64,000 nt of DNA from NCBI GenBank assembly GCA_963728965.1, contig CAVSMH010000002.1, positions 558,001-622,000 of the forward strand, written 5' to 3'. This document shows positions 53,123 to 62,318 of this stretch, piece after piece (positions within the stretch are counted from its first letter, which is position 1; each line of letters opens with the position of its first letter). Position numbers and translations under genes: made by a program. Under the pieces are notes generated by a model, which was given only the letters and a program-made list of their open reading frames with translations, was not told the DNA's origin and searched no databases. Origin of the DNA: DASQZT01 sp963728965. Its GTDB lineage: Bacteria; Acidobacteriota; Terriglobia; Bryobacterales; Bryobacteraceae.

Positions 53123-55327
53123 CTAACTGGGACCAGGAATGGTGATGGCGACGGTCTGGCTGCCGGAAGGATGCGCCGGATCGTGCCCCGGTCCGGTGAC
53201 ATCCGCGGTGGCCGTGACGGTCACGCTCGGCGCCTGGGGAATGCAGGTGTGGGTGGAAATGTGCGGCGCCCCGGAATTGAGCGTGAACGCGCCAATGCCG
53301 GGGAGGGCGGAGCCGCTCGCCGTAATGGCAACGCTATTGACGCGCGCGGGCTCGCTGCCCAGATTGGTGACCGTGACGGTGAAGTTCTGGGCGACGCCGT
53401 CATCGCCATCGACAAGGCCGGTGACCGCGACCGTTACGTTGACGGGCGAGTGTACGTGGACGATGTGCTGGGCCTGGTGCGTGGCGTGATTGTGATGCCC
53501 GGGTCCGTCACCTGCCGCGGTGACGGTGATGGTGTAGTTGCCGGGCGTAGCGGGCGAAAAGGTGTCGGCCACCGGAATGGCCTCGGCGGCATGGATGGGC
53601 GACCCGGCCGGCAGCAGGTCGGCGGTGGCGGATATGCCGCCCACTTCGATGGTTCGGGAGAAGTGCACCTGCCCGTCCGCCGCGCCGGTATCGGTGACGG
53701 TGGCAGAGTAGTGGGCGCTGGCACCGCTGACCATGTCATCGGGGAGGAGGTCGAGTCGCGTCGCGAGAGTGAACGCCGGGAAAATTTGGATGGTCTGCTG
53801 GAGGTCCGCGATGACCTGGTATCCGTTCGGCGTTGCTACGCCCTCGGCGTGCACGACCACCTGCAAGGAGCCGGCCGCCGGAGAAGTGTAGTTGCGGGCG
53901 ATCGGTTTAATCTCCGATGGGTCCAACGCGAAGGCGGCGGGAATCGCCGGCGACGCGGTGGCGCCGGGGATGCTGAGAGTCTCGGTCAGGCGGACGCCTT
54001 CGAGCCGGAACGGCCCGGTGTTCTGGATGTTAAGAGTGCAGGCGACGGCCGCATTGACCACGCCGTCATCCAGGTCCACGAAGGCCAGCGCCATGCTGCC
54101 GCTGTAGAATTGCGCGATTCCGGCTGTGTTGCCGACCAGGCCCTGCATCCAGGTGGTGAGCAGTTCCGCCTGGAAGCGCGGATCGGCGGGATTGGCATCG
54201 GCGGGCCCCCAGACCAGCGAGCCCTTGACGGCGAGGTTACCGTAAATCGTGAGATTGCATTCGGCGTCGATAGAAAGGCAGGGCACAAATGCGCCGTTCC
54301 GGTTGACTCCGATACTGCACTTGTAAGCGGTGCGGTCGCCCTTCTGGCCCGGGTCGAAATACTCGAAACGAAGCTGATCAGTCGGCGTCTGCACCGCCGC
54401 GCCCTGGGGCGCCGGCACCTCGGCGTGATAGACATTCCAGGGAGTCGCCGCCTGGGGCGGCGGAACGGGCGAGAACACGACTCCCCAAAAACGTTCCTGG
54501 AGGGTCTCGAGGCCGGCACAGAGATCGTGTCCCGCGGGAGCACTGGCGGGCGGCGCGGGTTCCATGGAGAGCTTGCCGGCTATCCCGGTGTCGCCGCGCA
54601 GGACGGAGTTGCTGTCGAGGTCGATCGCGATTGCGGGCGCGGTGGCGGGAGGCAGGGTTATGGCGAAACGGTTGCGGTCGCCCGAGGCTTCCGCGCCGAC
54701 CTGCACCTGTGCGCTGCCAGACGGACCGGCAACCATTTCGCCGCGCAGCAGGGAATAGGGGCGGCCCACGGTGACGAAGGCCCATCCCGCGGTGTTGGAA
54801 ACGCGCGACAGGCCGCCTAAGTAGACCGGCCACACGGCGGCGGGATCGTCGGGCGGATCGCCCTGGGGGCCGAAGCCCAGGTTGCTGACGGACACCTGCG
54901 GCGGGTTTCGTCCATCGATCCCGGCCAGCGTGGCCACCTCCTCGAGACGCAGCACCGCTTGTTCATAGGTGCGATTCTGACTGCCGGGTCCGCACGGATA
55001 CACCCCGTACTGGAGCCCATCGGTACCACTTCGCAAATACAAAAGCCAGGCCGCGATGGCGTTGCCACGGAACTGGCCGAGCGCGTCGGCGCCGATCCCG
55101 ATATCTTCGGGAACAATCAGTTCGCGGCCGTAGCCATCGACAGCCACGCCGCGGCACAGCACGAAGCCCCCGCCCGACGGCTGGAAATTCAACCCCGAAA
55201 CGATGCCCCAATCGTGCTGGGCGAGGTAGTGGCGGCGACGCATGGCGATCTGGTACGCCTGCTCATCCGTCAGGGAGTCCAGGCTGATGGACTGGCTTTC
55301 GCCATACGTGACGCGGTTCAGAGCCAT
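53123..55327 (-). CDS. eCIS paralogue 2 of 4, with Ig-like repeats and a His-rich loop
   Basis: A 734-residue protein. The family N-terminus is LDSLTDEQAYQIAMRRRHYL, then AQHDWGIVSGL and VAVDGYGRELIVPED. A beta-rich body follows and repeats the same PYSLLRGEMVAGPSGSAQVQ and GNLAVKGSLVWGPAD patterns as paralogue 1. The last ~330 residues are two or three CARDB/Ig-like beta-sandwiches, which often bind surfaces or sugars in phage-tail fibres. Between sandwiches lies a loop with seven histidines in 16 residues (611-626), unusual for such folds and a candidate metal site. The position next to paralogue 1 and the length suggest an elongated fibre. Not recognised as a named gene. Confidence 0.7.
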   Translation of the reverse strand: MALNRVTYGESQSISLDSLTDEQAYQIAMRRRHYLAQHDWGIVSGLNFQPSGGGFVLCRGVAVDGYGRELIVPEDIGIGADALGQFRGNAIAAWLLYLRSGTDGLQYGVYPCGPGSQNRTYEQAVLRLEEVATLAGIDGRNPPQVSVSNLGFGPQGDPPDDPAAVWPVYLGGLSRVSNTAGWAFVTVGRPYSLLRGEMVAGPSGSAQVQVGAEASGDRNRFAITLPPATAPAIAIDLDSNSVLRGDTGIAGKLSMEPAPPASAPAGHDLCAGLETLQERFWGVVFSPVPPPQAATPWNVYHAEVPAPQGAAVQTPTDQLRFEYFDPGQKGDRTAYKCSIGVNRNGAFVPCLSIDAECNLTIYGNLAVKGSLVWGPADANPADPRFQAELLTTWMQGLVGNTAGIAQFYSGSMALAFVDLDDGVVNAAVACTLNIQNTGPFRLEGVRLTETLSIPGATASPAIPAAFALDPSEIKPIARNYTSPAAGSLQVVVHAEGVATPNGYQVIADLQQTIQIFPAFTLATRLDLLPDDMVSGASAHYSATVTDTGAADGQVHFSRTIEVGGISATADLLPAGSPIHAAEAIPVADTFSPATPGNYTITVTAAGDGPGHHNHATHQAQHIVHVHSPVNVTVAVTGLVDGDDGVAQNFTVTVTNLGSEPARVNSVAITASGSALPGIGAFTLNSGAPHISTHTCIPQAPSVTVTATADVTGPGHDPAHPSGSQTVAITIPGPS

Positions 55328-55336
55328 CAGATCGTC

Positions 55337-56911
55337 CTATTTCTGCAACTGCGGAGTCGTTCCCGCCTGCTTCTCGCTGAGCCGCGTTTTGGCGCTGTCG
55401 ATGCATTGCTGGAGGGGCCCTTCCAGCATCTGCGGGAAGAACGAGTTGAGTTCGCCGGTGCTCATGCCGGCAATCTGTTCGTAACTGGTGATGCCGGCCT
55501 CGTTGAGGGCCTTGGCGCGTTTCTCGCCGATGTGATCGATCAGGGTGAGATCGTCTTGCGGCGATTTCTCGCTGCCGGGAACGTCCACGGGTCTGGCTCT
55601 CTTCCCTCCACAGAAGCCGACGATGCGCAGGTCGTTCTCGGCCAGCCGGAAGTATTGAAGCACGGGCTGGTCGTCGCACTCGACAAAGGGGGAGCACTTG
55701 AGACGGTTGCGCAGATCGGCGACCGTGTTGGGGACCTGGAACTCCACCTGGGCAGGGTCCGCATCCACACCGAGTTCCGAGAGACGCCAGCAGGCTTCAC
55801 TCAGCCGGTGCCAGATCACCTGTCCCAGATTCACGGCCTTCAGCGGAGCCGGCCAGCAGTCGGTGTGCATCGGCCGCTTGTAAGGTGGATAGGCATCGAT
55901 GCGGAGCACGCGGCAATCGGGGTGGCCGTTCGCGCGGGAGCGGAGCCAGATACGGGCGAGGGCGACGCCCTGGGCGGACTCGCAAGGGGCGCAACTGCAC
56001 TGCAGGAACTGGTTCCGGCAGTCCTGGACGAGCCAGAACAGAATGCGCGTGACGAGCGGCTCATTGAGAAACTGTTCCGGCGCCAGGGAGCAAATCCAAT
56101 CGCGCACGAAACAGAATTCGCCCAGGTGGTGGTTCTGGATCCAGTTGAGCAGCCAGTCGCGCACGTCCTTGCCGGCCGTGGCGGGCACCGCGGGTCCCGA
56201 TAGGCCGGAGAAGCGGGCGGCGAAGCGGTCGAGCACGTCGAGACATCCGTAGTAATCGTTCAGCCAACGGTCGGCCGCGGCCTGAGGCGGGTCCGCTAAC
56301 TGCACGCCGGCGTCCGCCACGAGCGTGTAGCTTTCGCGGTCGCGCGTGTATTCGCAGGAGACGGTTTGATGGCAGGTGCCGCGTCCGAGCGCAGTGGTCG
56401 CATCGCTCGGCTCTTCGGAGTAGCGAAGGTAGAGGTCGGCAATGCGGACCTCGGAGACGGGCACGGAAAGGCCGCCGAAATCGATGACGGCGGGCGGTGT
56501 GTTGGCCGGCGTCGGTTGCGCCAGGCCCGAGCAGTCGCCGCCCGTGGTGGTACATTGCCCGGAAAGATCGATCGAGGTTTCCTGGCAGACGATGATATCG
56601 TCGCCGCAGCAACTCACCGCGTAGCCGGGGGTAACGATGACGGATGCCGGATTGGCGGGATCGCAGTGCACGTCGAGACCGCAGACCACCCCCCAGCCGT
56701 GACGGTAACGGGCGAGGCGCAGCTTGTTTTGGGTCCATTTGACGAGCGCCGTCATGTCCTGGTCGGTGAGAAGCTGGCCGCAAAAGAAGCGGGGCCGGGT
56801 CAGGCAATCGAGACGGCAGCAGGTGTCCACGGTCTCGGAACAGCCGCAGCCGCATGGCTTTTTGGGGGTGGTCGCCTGCTGTTTGGGCAGAGTCATGGTA
56901 GTGGAAGTCAT
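55337..56911 (-). CDS. eCIS paralogue 3 of 4, Cys-rich, with C-terminal helix-hairpin-helix
   Basis: A 524-residue protein. The N-terminus has a cysteine cluster (PCGCGCSETVDTCCRLDC, 19-36), then FFCGQLLTDQDMTALVKWTQ and RYRHGWGVVCGLDV, the family motif. YAVSCCGDDIIVCQE replaces the DGYGREL of the other copies. The middle is mostly helical, with more cysteines (CSCAPCESAQG). The C-terminus (453-485) has a helix-hairpin-helix: DDLTLIDHIGEKRAKALNEA then GITSYEQIA. HhH modules of this DUF4332 type are usually found in ribosomal or DNA-linked proteins and are unexpected in a particle component. A zinc site or disulfide bonding is possible. It is coupled to paralogue 4 (the starts and stops overlap by 4 bases). 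Confidence 0.68.
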   Translation of the reverse strand: MTSTTMTLPKQQATTPKKPCGCGCSETVDTCCRLDCLTRPRFFCGQLLTDQDMTALVKWTQNKLRLARYRHGWGVVCGLDVHCDPANPASVIVTPGYAVSCCGDDIIVCQETSIDLSGQCTTTGGDCSGLAQPTPANTPPAVIDFGGLSVPVSEVRIADLYLRYSEEPSDATTALGRGTCHQTVSCEYTRDRESYTLVADAGVQLADPPQAAADRWLNDYYGCLDVLDRFAARFSGLSGPAVPATAGKDVRDWLLNWIQNHHLGEFCFVRDWICSLAPEQFLNEPLVTRILFWLVQDCRNQFLQCSCAPCESAQGVALARIWLRSRANGHPDCRVLRIDAYPPYKRPMHTDCWPAPLKAVNLGQVIWHRLSEACWRLSELGVDADPAQVEFQVPNTVADLRNRLKCSPFVECDDQPVLQYFRLAENDLRIVGFCGGKRARPVDVPGSEKSPQDDLTLIDHIGEKRAKALNEAGITSYEQIAGMSTGELNSFFPQMLEGPLQQCIDSAKTRLSEKQAGTTPQLQK

Positions 56912-58152
56912 CGTCTATCCCTCACCCGGAACCAGCTCCGGAACGTGCTTCCCGGCAGGCCGTTGCCGGTGGGGAAGCGGCCGCCGAGGAAATTGCCGTC
57001 GACGGCGTTGTCATGGCAGTCCAGAATGAAATCGCAATTCAAGGTCACGTACACGATGTGGTTGGAAAGCGTGAGGCCTTCGAATTCGTCGGAGAGAATG
57101 TCTTCGGCAATGGTGTAGACAGCGAGGCAGTCGCTTTCCAGCCGCGGAGGGTGTTTGGGCTTGATGGGCAGGAACTCGACGGCCCGCTGAATGTCGCTGT
57201 AGCCCACGACAAAGGTGAACTGGTTGATGCCTGTGGCGAAACCCTCGGCGGGCTTCAGCTTCCGATTGAAGTGGACCTCGAGCCGGCCCTTCATGCCGAA
57301 GCGAAGCTCCGAAAGGGTGATGGTGCCGCCGTGGGGCCAGTTGGTACGCGCGATGTGGGTGAGGAATTCAGGTGGCGTGCGCAGTGTGCGGCGGCCCTCC
57401 ATGTCGATATGGAGGGGATGTTCGTGATCGTCGGGGTAATAGCTCACCAGAGCCAGTGGAACGGCGTCGCCGCAGGGGCACTCGGGTTCGAGGCAGATGC
57501 CGGCGGGTCCGGGCACTTCGTCGCAATCGTCGCAACAGTGTTCCTCAGGCTTGGATTTGACCCGGTCGCGCCAGCACAGGGGGAATTTTTCGGGATCGAG
57601 CACTACCAGCTTCGCCACCTCGCGGACGCGGTTGGCCTCCGTGCGGGAGGGGTCGCACGCACCCTCGTTGTACAGCGCGGGGACCTGCTCGATCCACTCT
57701 TCCGAATACGTGACGCACACCAGGAATTCGAGAGGCGGCGCGGGTGGGGAGTAGGGCGGCGACTGCTGCTGGGGCGAGGGGGTGCGCTCATACGGCGTGT
57801 GGCCCGGCGACGCGGGCTGCGGAGACGGTTCGGGCGTGGGCACCGGAAGCTGAACGGGGGCGTCGCATTTCAGGACGATCTCGCGCCCGCAGCAATCGAG
57901 CGCGATGCCGGCCTTGACCACCACCCAGCGCTTGCTGCAATCGGGGTCGGGATGCGGCACCACGCGCAGCCCGCAGACCACGCCCCAGCCATGCAGCACG
58001 CGGTTGTGCAGACGATGGCGCGTCAGAAAGTATTCCTGCTCGCCCAAAAAGTCGCGTGCCGCCATGTACTTCCCGGTGAAATAACGATTGCGCTCGAATG
58101 CGATGGCGCCGCATCCGGAATCGCCTGAATCGTGGCAAGGCTTTTTGGACAT
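56908..58152 (-). CDS. eCIS paralogue 4 of 4, Cys-rich, carrying a CDPSR motif
   Basis: A 414-residue protein. I start at ATG 58152 (AAGGAG 6 bases upstream) rather than ATG 58167. The clearest family N-terminus is AFERNRYFTGKYMAARDFLG then EQEYFLTRHRLHNRVLHGWG and VVCGL. IALDCCGREIVLKCD pairs with the DGYGREL motif of the others. A proline-rich linker (about 110-142) leads to a beta domain with two more cysteine clusters (EHCCDDCDE, CLEPECPCG). CDPSR at residues 166-170 fits the CxPxR consensus of formylglycine modification. The C-terminus is beta-rich. It is the first of the four read, directly behind the gpI-like gene. A structural role in the particle is inferred. Confidence 0.7.
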   Translation of the reverse strand: MSKKPCHDSGDSGCGAIAFERNRYFTGKYMAARDFLGEQEYFLTRHRLHNRVLHGWGVVCGLRVVPHPDPDCSKRWVVVKAGIALDCCGREIVLKCDAPVQLPVPTPEPSPQPASPGHTPYERTPSPQQQSPPYSPPAPPLEFLVCVTYSEEWIEQVPALYNEGACDPSRTEANRVREVAKLVVLDPEKFPLCWRDRVKSKPEEHCCDDCDEVPGPAGICLEPECPCGDAVPLALVSYYPDDHEHPLHIDMEGRRTLRTPPEFLTHIARTNWPHGGTITLSELRFGMKGRLEVHFNRKLKPAEGFATGINQFTFVVGYSDIQRAVEFLPIKPKHPPRLESDCLAVYTIAEDILSDEFEGLTLSNHIVYVTLNCDFILDCHDNAVDGNFLGGRFPTGNGLPGSTFRSWFRVRDRR

Positions 58153-58168
58153 CTGTTTCTCCTTCATT

Positions 58169-60346
58169 TCATTTCAGAGTGGTGTCGATTCCCAGGCGCG
58201 TCTCGGGCGCCAGTGGAAAGGTTCGAGGCTGTTCCTGGCGCGCCCCGAGGACCATGTCGTAGCCGAGTCGGCCGGCAGGCTCGCGGTTCTGGAACTGATC
58301 GGCCGTGGATAAACCGCCGAGGCGGGCAACGGGCCGGGCGCCGATTACTGTGTCGATCCCAACCGTGGATTGCACGCCGACGCGGAAGCGCGGCTCCACC
58401 AGGCAGAGGTCGTATTCGGTGTGAGCCGGTTTCTCGGTGTCGAGCGCGCGGCGAATCTTACGTTCGTCTTCGGCACTTCGGACCCAGGCGGCGGGAAGAA
58501 AAACGCGGAAGCGATGAGCGAATCGCTGAAAGACGTCGTGCTCGGGGTCGCCGGTAGAGACCATGCGGACTTCGCCGACTGCAGAGAAGACATCCAACTG
58601 GCAGCGCTCGGTCACCCCCGGACCCCACAGCGGGGCAGCGCCGCCGACGGCGGCGGAGTTGCCCGAGGAGAGCATGAAATAGCGGCGCTCGCGGAAGCTT
58701 TCGAGAAGCTGAGGATAGTCGACCAGCTGCATCTGCGCATCGGTGGCGCCCGAGAGATTTTGCAGATACGTCCGCAGGTAGGCTTTAAGGCTTTCGATCG
58801 TGCCGCGGCGGCGGTAGAAGACGGGCGCTGCCACCAGCAGCCGTCGCTTCTGTTCCTCGGTCCACGTGCCTTCGAGCGGGAGCGCAAGCCAGCGGGCGAG
58901 ATACGCCAGGAATGCTTTGGGAGGCACGGCTTTCGGGTCGAAGTACGCCGCGATGTCCTCGATCAGCGATTCAAGCTGGTCCCAGCGGGTCTGCACGATG
59001 GACAGCAGGCGCTCCAAAAACCAGCGGCTTTCGTCATCGGCCTGGTAGACCGCGGGCAGAAAGCGGAGATAAGATTCGCGCGGGAAGTGGATGCGCACGG
59101 CGGACACCGCCGGGGAGCTGAAACCATCGCCGGCAAGCTGGAGCCGCAGCCAAAGGTACTGGCCCTCGTGACTCTGAACGAGCAACTCGGCGTTCCGAGC
59201 GGTGGAGGCGCCGGGCTTCTTAAGCGGCGGGCCGGCGATGGTGTATCGGGTTTCCCATAGATAGTCGTTGGTCGGATCGGTGACATCGGCGGCGGGAGGG
59301 TTCTGCGCGTTGGCGAAGGTGGATACGATGGCGCGCGTGCCAGGCGGAAGAGCGTCGAACTCCAGCTCGATTCGATGCCACTGGCACCGGTAGATCCTGC
59401 TGTCGAGCGGCTCGCTGTACCAGGCTTCGGAGGTTTGGTAAGGTGCGGGGCCGGGGGCTTCGGCGGGCTCGACGGTGGCCGGCTCCCCGTCGCGATAAAA
59501 AACGAGGCCGGATTTGGCCGAGCACCCGGAGAGCGGCTGCTCGATCTCAGGCGGCTGGGCGGGAGCGCGCCGGTCACAGAGACGGGCGAGGCTTTCCGGC
59601 AGGCAGAATCGTTGGCGGCTATCGAGGCGAATGGGGGGCGGGTCGAAATCTCCGGAGACGGCGCTGTTATCGGAGGCGCTGCCGGCGGGATTGCCGGCCG
59701 CATCGAAGATATCGAGGTGGCGGCTGGTGGAGTCCAGCAGGTAAATGCGCCCATCGCGGCCGAGCGCGATACGCGTCCAGTTCTTGAGCGGATCGCGGCG
59801 GGGAATCACCAGCCGCAGGCGGTCCTCGCCCGCCGAGTGGCGGTAGACGCGTCCCTGCGAGGAGTCCAGGATGTACGCGCATGTGCCGCGCGCGGCGACA
59901 TCGGAAGGATCCCACGGGCGTTGCCAGACGTGACGAAGCGCCAAATCTCCCAATTCGAGCTCGGCGACGCGACGGTTGGTCCGATCCGCGATGTAGAGCC
60001 GGCTGCCGGCGATGGCGATTTCAGCGGGAAGCTGGAAACGGCGGGCATCGCCGCCATCGCCACCCAGGCCGGAAACACGCACGAACTGACGCGTGACGGG
60101 ATCGAAGCGTTTGAGCCAGGGCTGTGACGTCCCCAGCAGATAGACGATGCCAATGTCGTCGATGGCCATACCGTGCGGAAGGACCAGCCCGCCCAGGCTG
60201 CCATCGGGCGAGTTGAGCGCGAGCGGGCCATCGGGCGCCGCACCAAGGCGGATCACTGCAGCCTCCCCCGCCGCATTGCCCGCCTGATCCGACAGGCGCC
60301 AGCCGAGCTGCCGGTTCAACAACCAGAATGAGGGTTGGTTGGCCAT
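58169..60346 (-). CDS. baseplate protein: NHL-like propeller fused to phage tail protein I domain (Afp12-like)
   Basis: A 725-residue protein. Residues about 50-220 carry NHL-type propeller blades (LYIADRTNRRVAELELG, IYLLDSTSRHLDIFDAAGNP, GIVYLLGTSQPWLKRFD). A beta-sandwich follows (about 300-425, RCQWHRIELEFDALPPGTRA). The tail-I domain (425-545) has YLRFLPAVYQADDESRWFLE and then the conserved PVFYRRRGTIESLKAYLRTY, the hallmark of gpI-like baseplate wedge proteins. The C-terminus ends in three short repeats (VGIDTVIGARP, LGYDMVLGARQ, LGIDTTL). In eCIS this component links baseplate to outer proteins. The propeller may serve as a receptor-binding or adaptor module. It follows the gpJ-like gene after 6 bases. 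Confidence 0.85.
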   Translation of the reverse strand: MANQPSFWLLNRQLGWRLSDQAGNAAGEAAVIRLGAAPDGPLALNSPDGSLGGLVLPHGMAIDDIGIVYLLGTSQPWLKRFDPVTRQFVRVSGLGGDGGDARRFQLPAEIAIAGSRLYIADRTNRRVAELELGDLALRHVWQRPWDPSDVAARGTCAYILDSSQGRVYRHSAGEDRLRLVIPRRDPLKNWTRIALGRDGRIYLLDSTSRHLDIFDAAGNPAGSASDNSAVSGDFDPPPIRLDSRQRFCLPESLARLCDRRAPAQPPEIEQPLSGCSAKSGLVFYRDGEPATVEPAEAPGPAPYQTSEAWYSEPLDSRIYRCQWHRIELEFDALPPGTRAIVSTFANAQNPPAADVTDPTNDYLWETRYTIAGPPLKKPGASTARNAELLVQSHEGQYLWLRLQLAGDGFSSPAVSAVRIHFPRESYLRFLPAVYQADDESRWFLERLLSIVQTRWDQLESLIEDIAAYFDPKAVPPKAFLAYLARWLALPLEGTWTEEQKRRLLVAAPVFYRRRGTIESLKAYLRTYLQNLSGATDAQMQLVDYPQLLESFRERRYFMLSSGNSAAVGGAAPLWGPGVTERCQLDVFSAVGEVRMVSTGDPEHDVFQRFAHRFRVFLPAAWVRSAEDERKIRRALDTEKPAHTEYDLCLVEPRFRVGVQSTVGIDTVIGARPVARLGGLSTADQFQNREPAGRLGYDMVLGARQEQPRTFPLAPETRLGIDTTLK

Positions 60347-60352
60347 ATCCCC

Positions 60353-62299
60353 CTACAGATCCTCCGCCGGCTTCACCGTGATCTCGTGGCCGGCAACGCC
60401 GTAGATCAACCCCTCCGGACCCACTCTGACGGGTTGGTTCAGATCTTCGTGCGGCTGGTTGTCCACGAAGAGATGCAGGCTCTCCACGGCCACTACGTCG
60501 GCGGCTTTCAAGATGACGCTGTACAGGTTATTGGGGTACAGCTCCTGGCCGAACTTCCATCCGGGAACGGGCGGAGTGGCCGCGGGGTCGGCTAGCGGAG
60601 ACATGTAATTGTTCAGATTAAGGGTGATGTCGCGGCTCACGGCATCGAAGGCGGCATAGGGATTGGCCTGCACGGTAGCTTCGATGCGGATGGCCTGATA
60701 GACGGGGCCGCGGACGTACAGCTCGGTGGTGATGAGCCGGAAATCGTTGACGTACTTGCAGACCGATCGGATGAGATCGGAGGATGGCTGCGGCGGCTGA
60801 TCTTTGGTATCGGGGACGATGACCACGGTGACCGCGCCGGCGACTTCGACACCGGGGTGGTCGGGATGTGCGAGCGGGATTGCCGTAGCTTTGGCCACGC
60901 CTCCGGCCTGGGCGGCCAGGGAGGCGAAATCGTCGGCAGTGACGGCGCGATTGCGGCATCGCAACAGCGCGGGCGCCTGTTCTTTCAGCTCGTCTACGTT
61001 CTGTTCGTCGCGGCCGCCAACCGCCGGGCGTTCGTTGGTCACCTTATCGACCCCTGTCACCGACGTCATGATGGTGGTGATCTTCGCGGCGTCCACGTTG
61101 CCGGCAGTTCCACCGCCATAACGGTATGCGACAGCCACGATTTCCACTCCGGCCGGCGGAATCTCGCCGCGCTTGCCATCGCCGAAGAGAATCTGGCCGG
61201 TGTTGTTGTTGAGGACGTAGTGCGTGTCCACACCGGAGGAGAGGAAATCGTCCACCCTCTTCCACGCGACGTCATCCACCGTGAGCGTGAGCGAGTCCGG
61301 CGCAACCGGTGTCCGGCTGAGCGTGAACGTCTGCTTCGGCAGGCCATCGCTGACGCCGACCAGTTCCTGTCGGACCGTGGCGAGATTGAGCGCCTGGACT
61401 GTATTGGGCCGAATGAGATCGACTTGGGGGGTGACCCCCGGGCCATAGCTTCCCGCGGCGAGGCGCGCACGAATCCAGAAGCGGGGCTCGGTGACCTTGC
61501 CCTCCGCAGTGGCGGCGATTTCCGTAGGGCCTTCGAGCAGCAGGTAGCCTTCCCGCGTAAACGCGGTGGAGCCGTCTTCAAACATGCTGAGCGAGCGCCA
61601 GCGGGTGGGATTGGCGGGATGGCGATATTCCCAAACCAGGCTGACGGGCGGGGCGGGCGGCAGGTTGGTAACTCCGCAGAGTTGAGGCACTCCGGCCTGG
61701 AAGTCGGAGGGGAGAAACACGCGGAAGTGCATTTCGAGCGGAAAGAGGCGGCCCGTGGGCAGGGCCTGCGGCGGCTTGAATCCCAGATACAGCGCGCCGC
61801 CGATTTGGGGTTCGTAACCGAGCGGCTGAAACCCGGTGCCCGGCTTTTCGTTGGCCGGGGTGACGATGCTGAAAGCCGAGCCGTCGTAAACCTGGACGTC
61901 GGAAAGCGGGAACGGAATCAGGTCGAGCCCGGCGTCGGTTTCGAAGATGAGCTGCTTTCCGTCGGGCGACTGGCCGCTGACCTGGGTGCCCTGCCGCACG
62001 GGACCGGCCGCCGGAGCGCCGGCCTTGGGCGTGAACGTGAGATGCGCCGTGGCAGGCTGCGCCGGACGCAACTCGAGACCGAGAAGCTGGAGAAACTTGA
62101 TGTAGTTGCGGTCCGGAACCTGGTTCAGCTTGTAGAGCATCATTTCGGTGAGCCAGGCGAAGAGCTGCAACAGGGTGATGCCGGGATCGCTTTCATTGAA
62201 GTCGGTCCACTCGGGCGTGTAGCGTGGGATTCGCAGGCGCGCCTGTTTGAATATATCTTCGAACTTCTCGGTATCGAGTGGCGGGGCGATCAGTGGCAT
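60353..62299 (-). CDS. baseplate J-like protein (Afp11-like)
   Basis: A 648-residue baseplate wedge protein. The N-terminus MPLIAPPLDTEKFEDIFKQA and TDFNESDPGITLLQLFAWLT, then EMMLYKLNQVPDRN, are typical of the putative baseplate assembly (gpJ-like) family. The C-half has IPPAGVEIVAVAYRYGGGTA GN-type and RCRNRAVTADDFASLAAQAG runs, with EVAGAVTVVIVPD close behind, as in phage baseplate J domains. With gp25 and gpI it forms the wedge that triggers sheath contraction. It is well conserved in length with other long eCIS J proteins. A 19-base gap separates it from the gp25 gene. Confidence 0.9.
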   Translation of the reverse strand: MPLIAPPLDTEKFEDIFKQARLRIPRYTPEWTDFNESDPGITLLQLFAWLTEMMLYKLNQVPDRNYIKFLQLLGLELRPAQPATAHLTFTPKAGAPAAGPVRQGTQVSGQSPDGKQLIFETDAGLDLIPFPLSDVQVYDGSAFSIVTPANEKPGTGFQPLGYEPQIGGALYLGFKPPQALPTGRLFPLEMHFRVFLPSDFQAGVPQLCGVTNLPPAPPVSLVWEYRHPANPTRWRSLSMFEDGSTAFTREGYLLLEGPTEIAATAEGKVTEPRFWIRARLAAGSYGPGVTPQVDLIRPNTVQALNLATVRQELVGVSDGLPKQTFTLSRTPVAPDSLTLTVDDVAWKRVDDFLSSGVDTHYVLNNNTGQILFGDGKRGEIPPAGVEIVAVAYRYGGGTAGNVDAAKITTIMTSVTGVDKVTNERPAVGGRDEQNVDELKEQAPALLRCRNRAVTADDFASLAAQAGGVAKATAIPLAHPDHPGVEVAGAVTVVIVPDTKDQPPQPSSDLIRSVCKYVNDFRLITTELYVRGPVYQAIRIEATVQANPYAAFDAVSRDITLNLNNYMSPLADPAATPPVPGWKFGQELYPNNLYSVILKAADVVAVESLHLFVDNQPHEDLNQPVRVGPEGLIYGVAGHEITVKPAEDL

Positions 62300-62318
62300 G
62301 GCGAATTCTCCTTGGCAT

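Noticed and set aside
54959..56203. 414-codon plus-strand frame across two injection-operon genes
   Set aside because: Antisense to paralogues 2 and 3; no motif and opposite to the operon direction.
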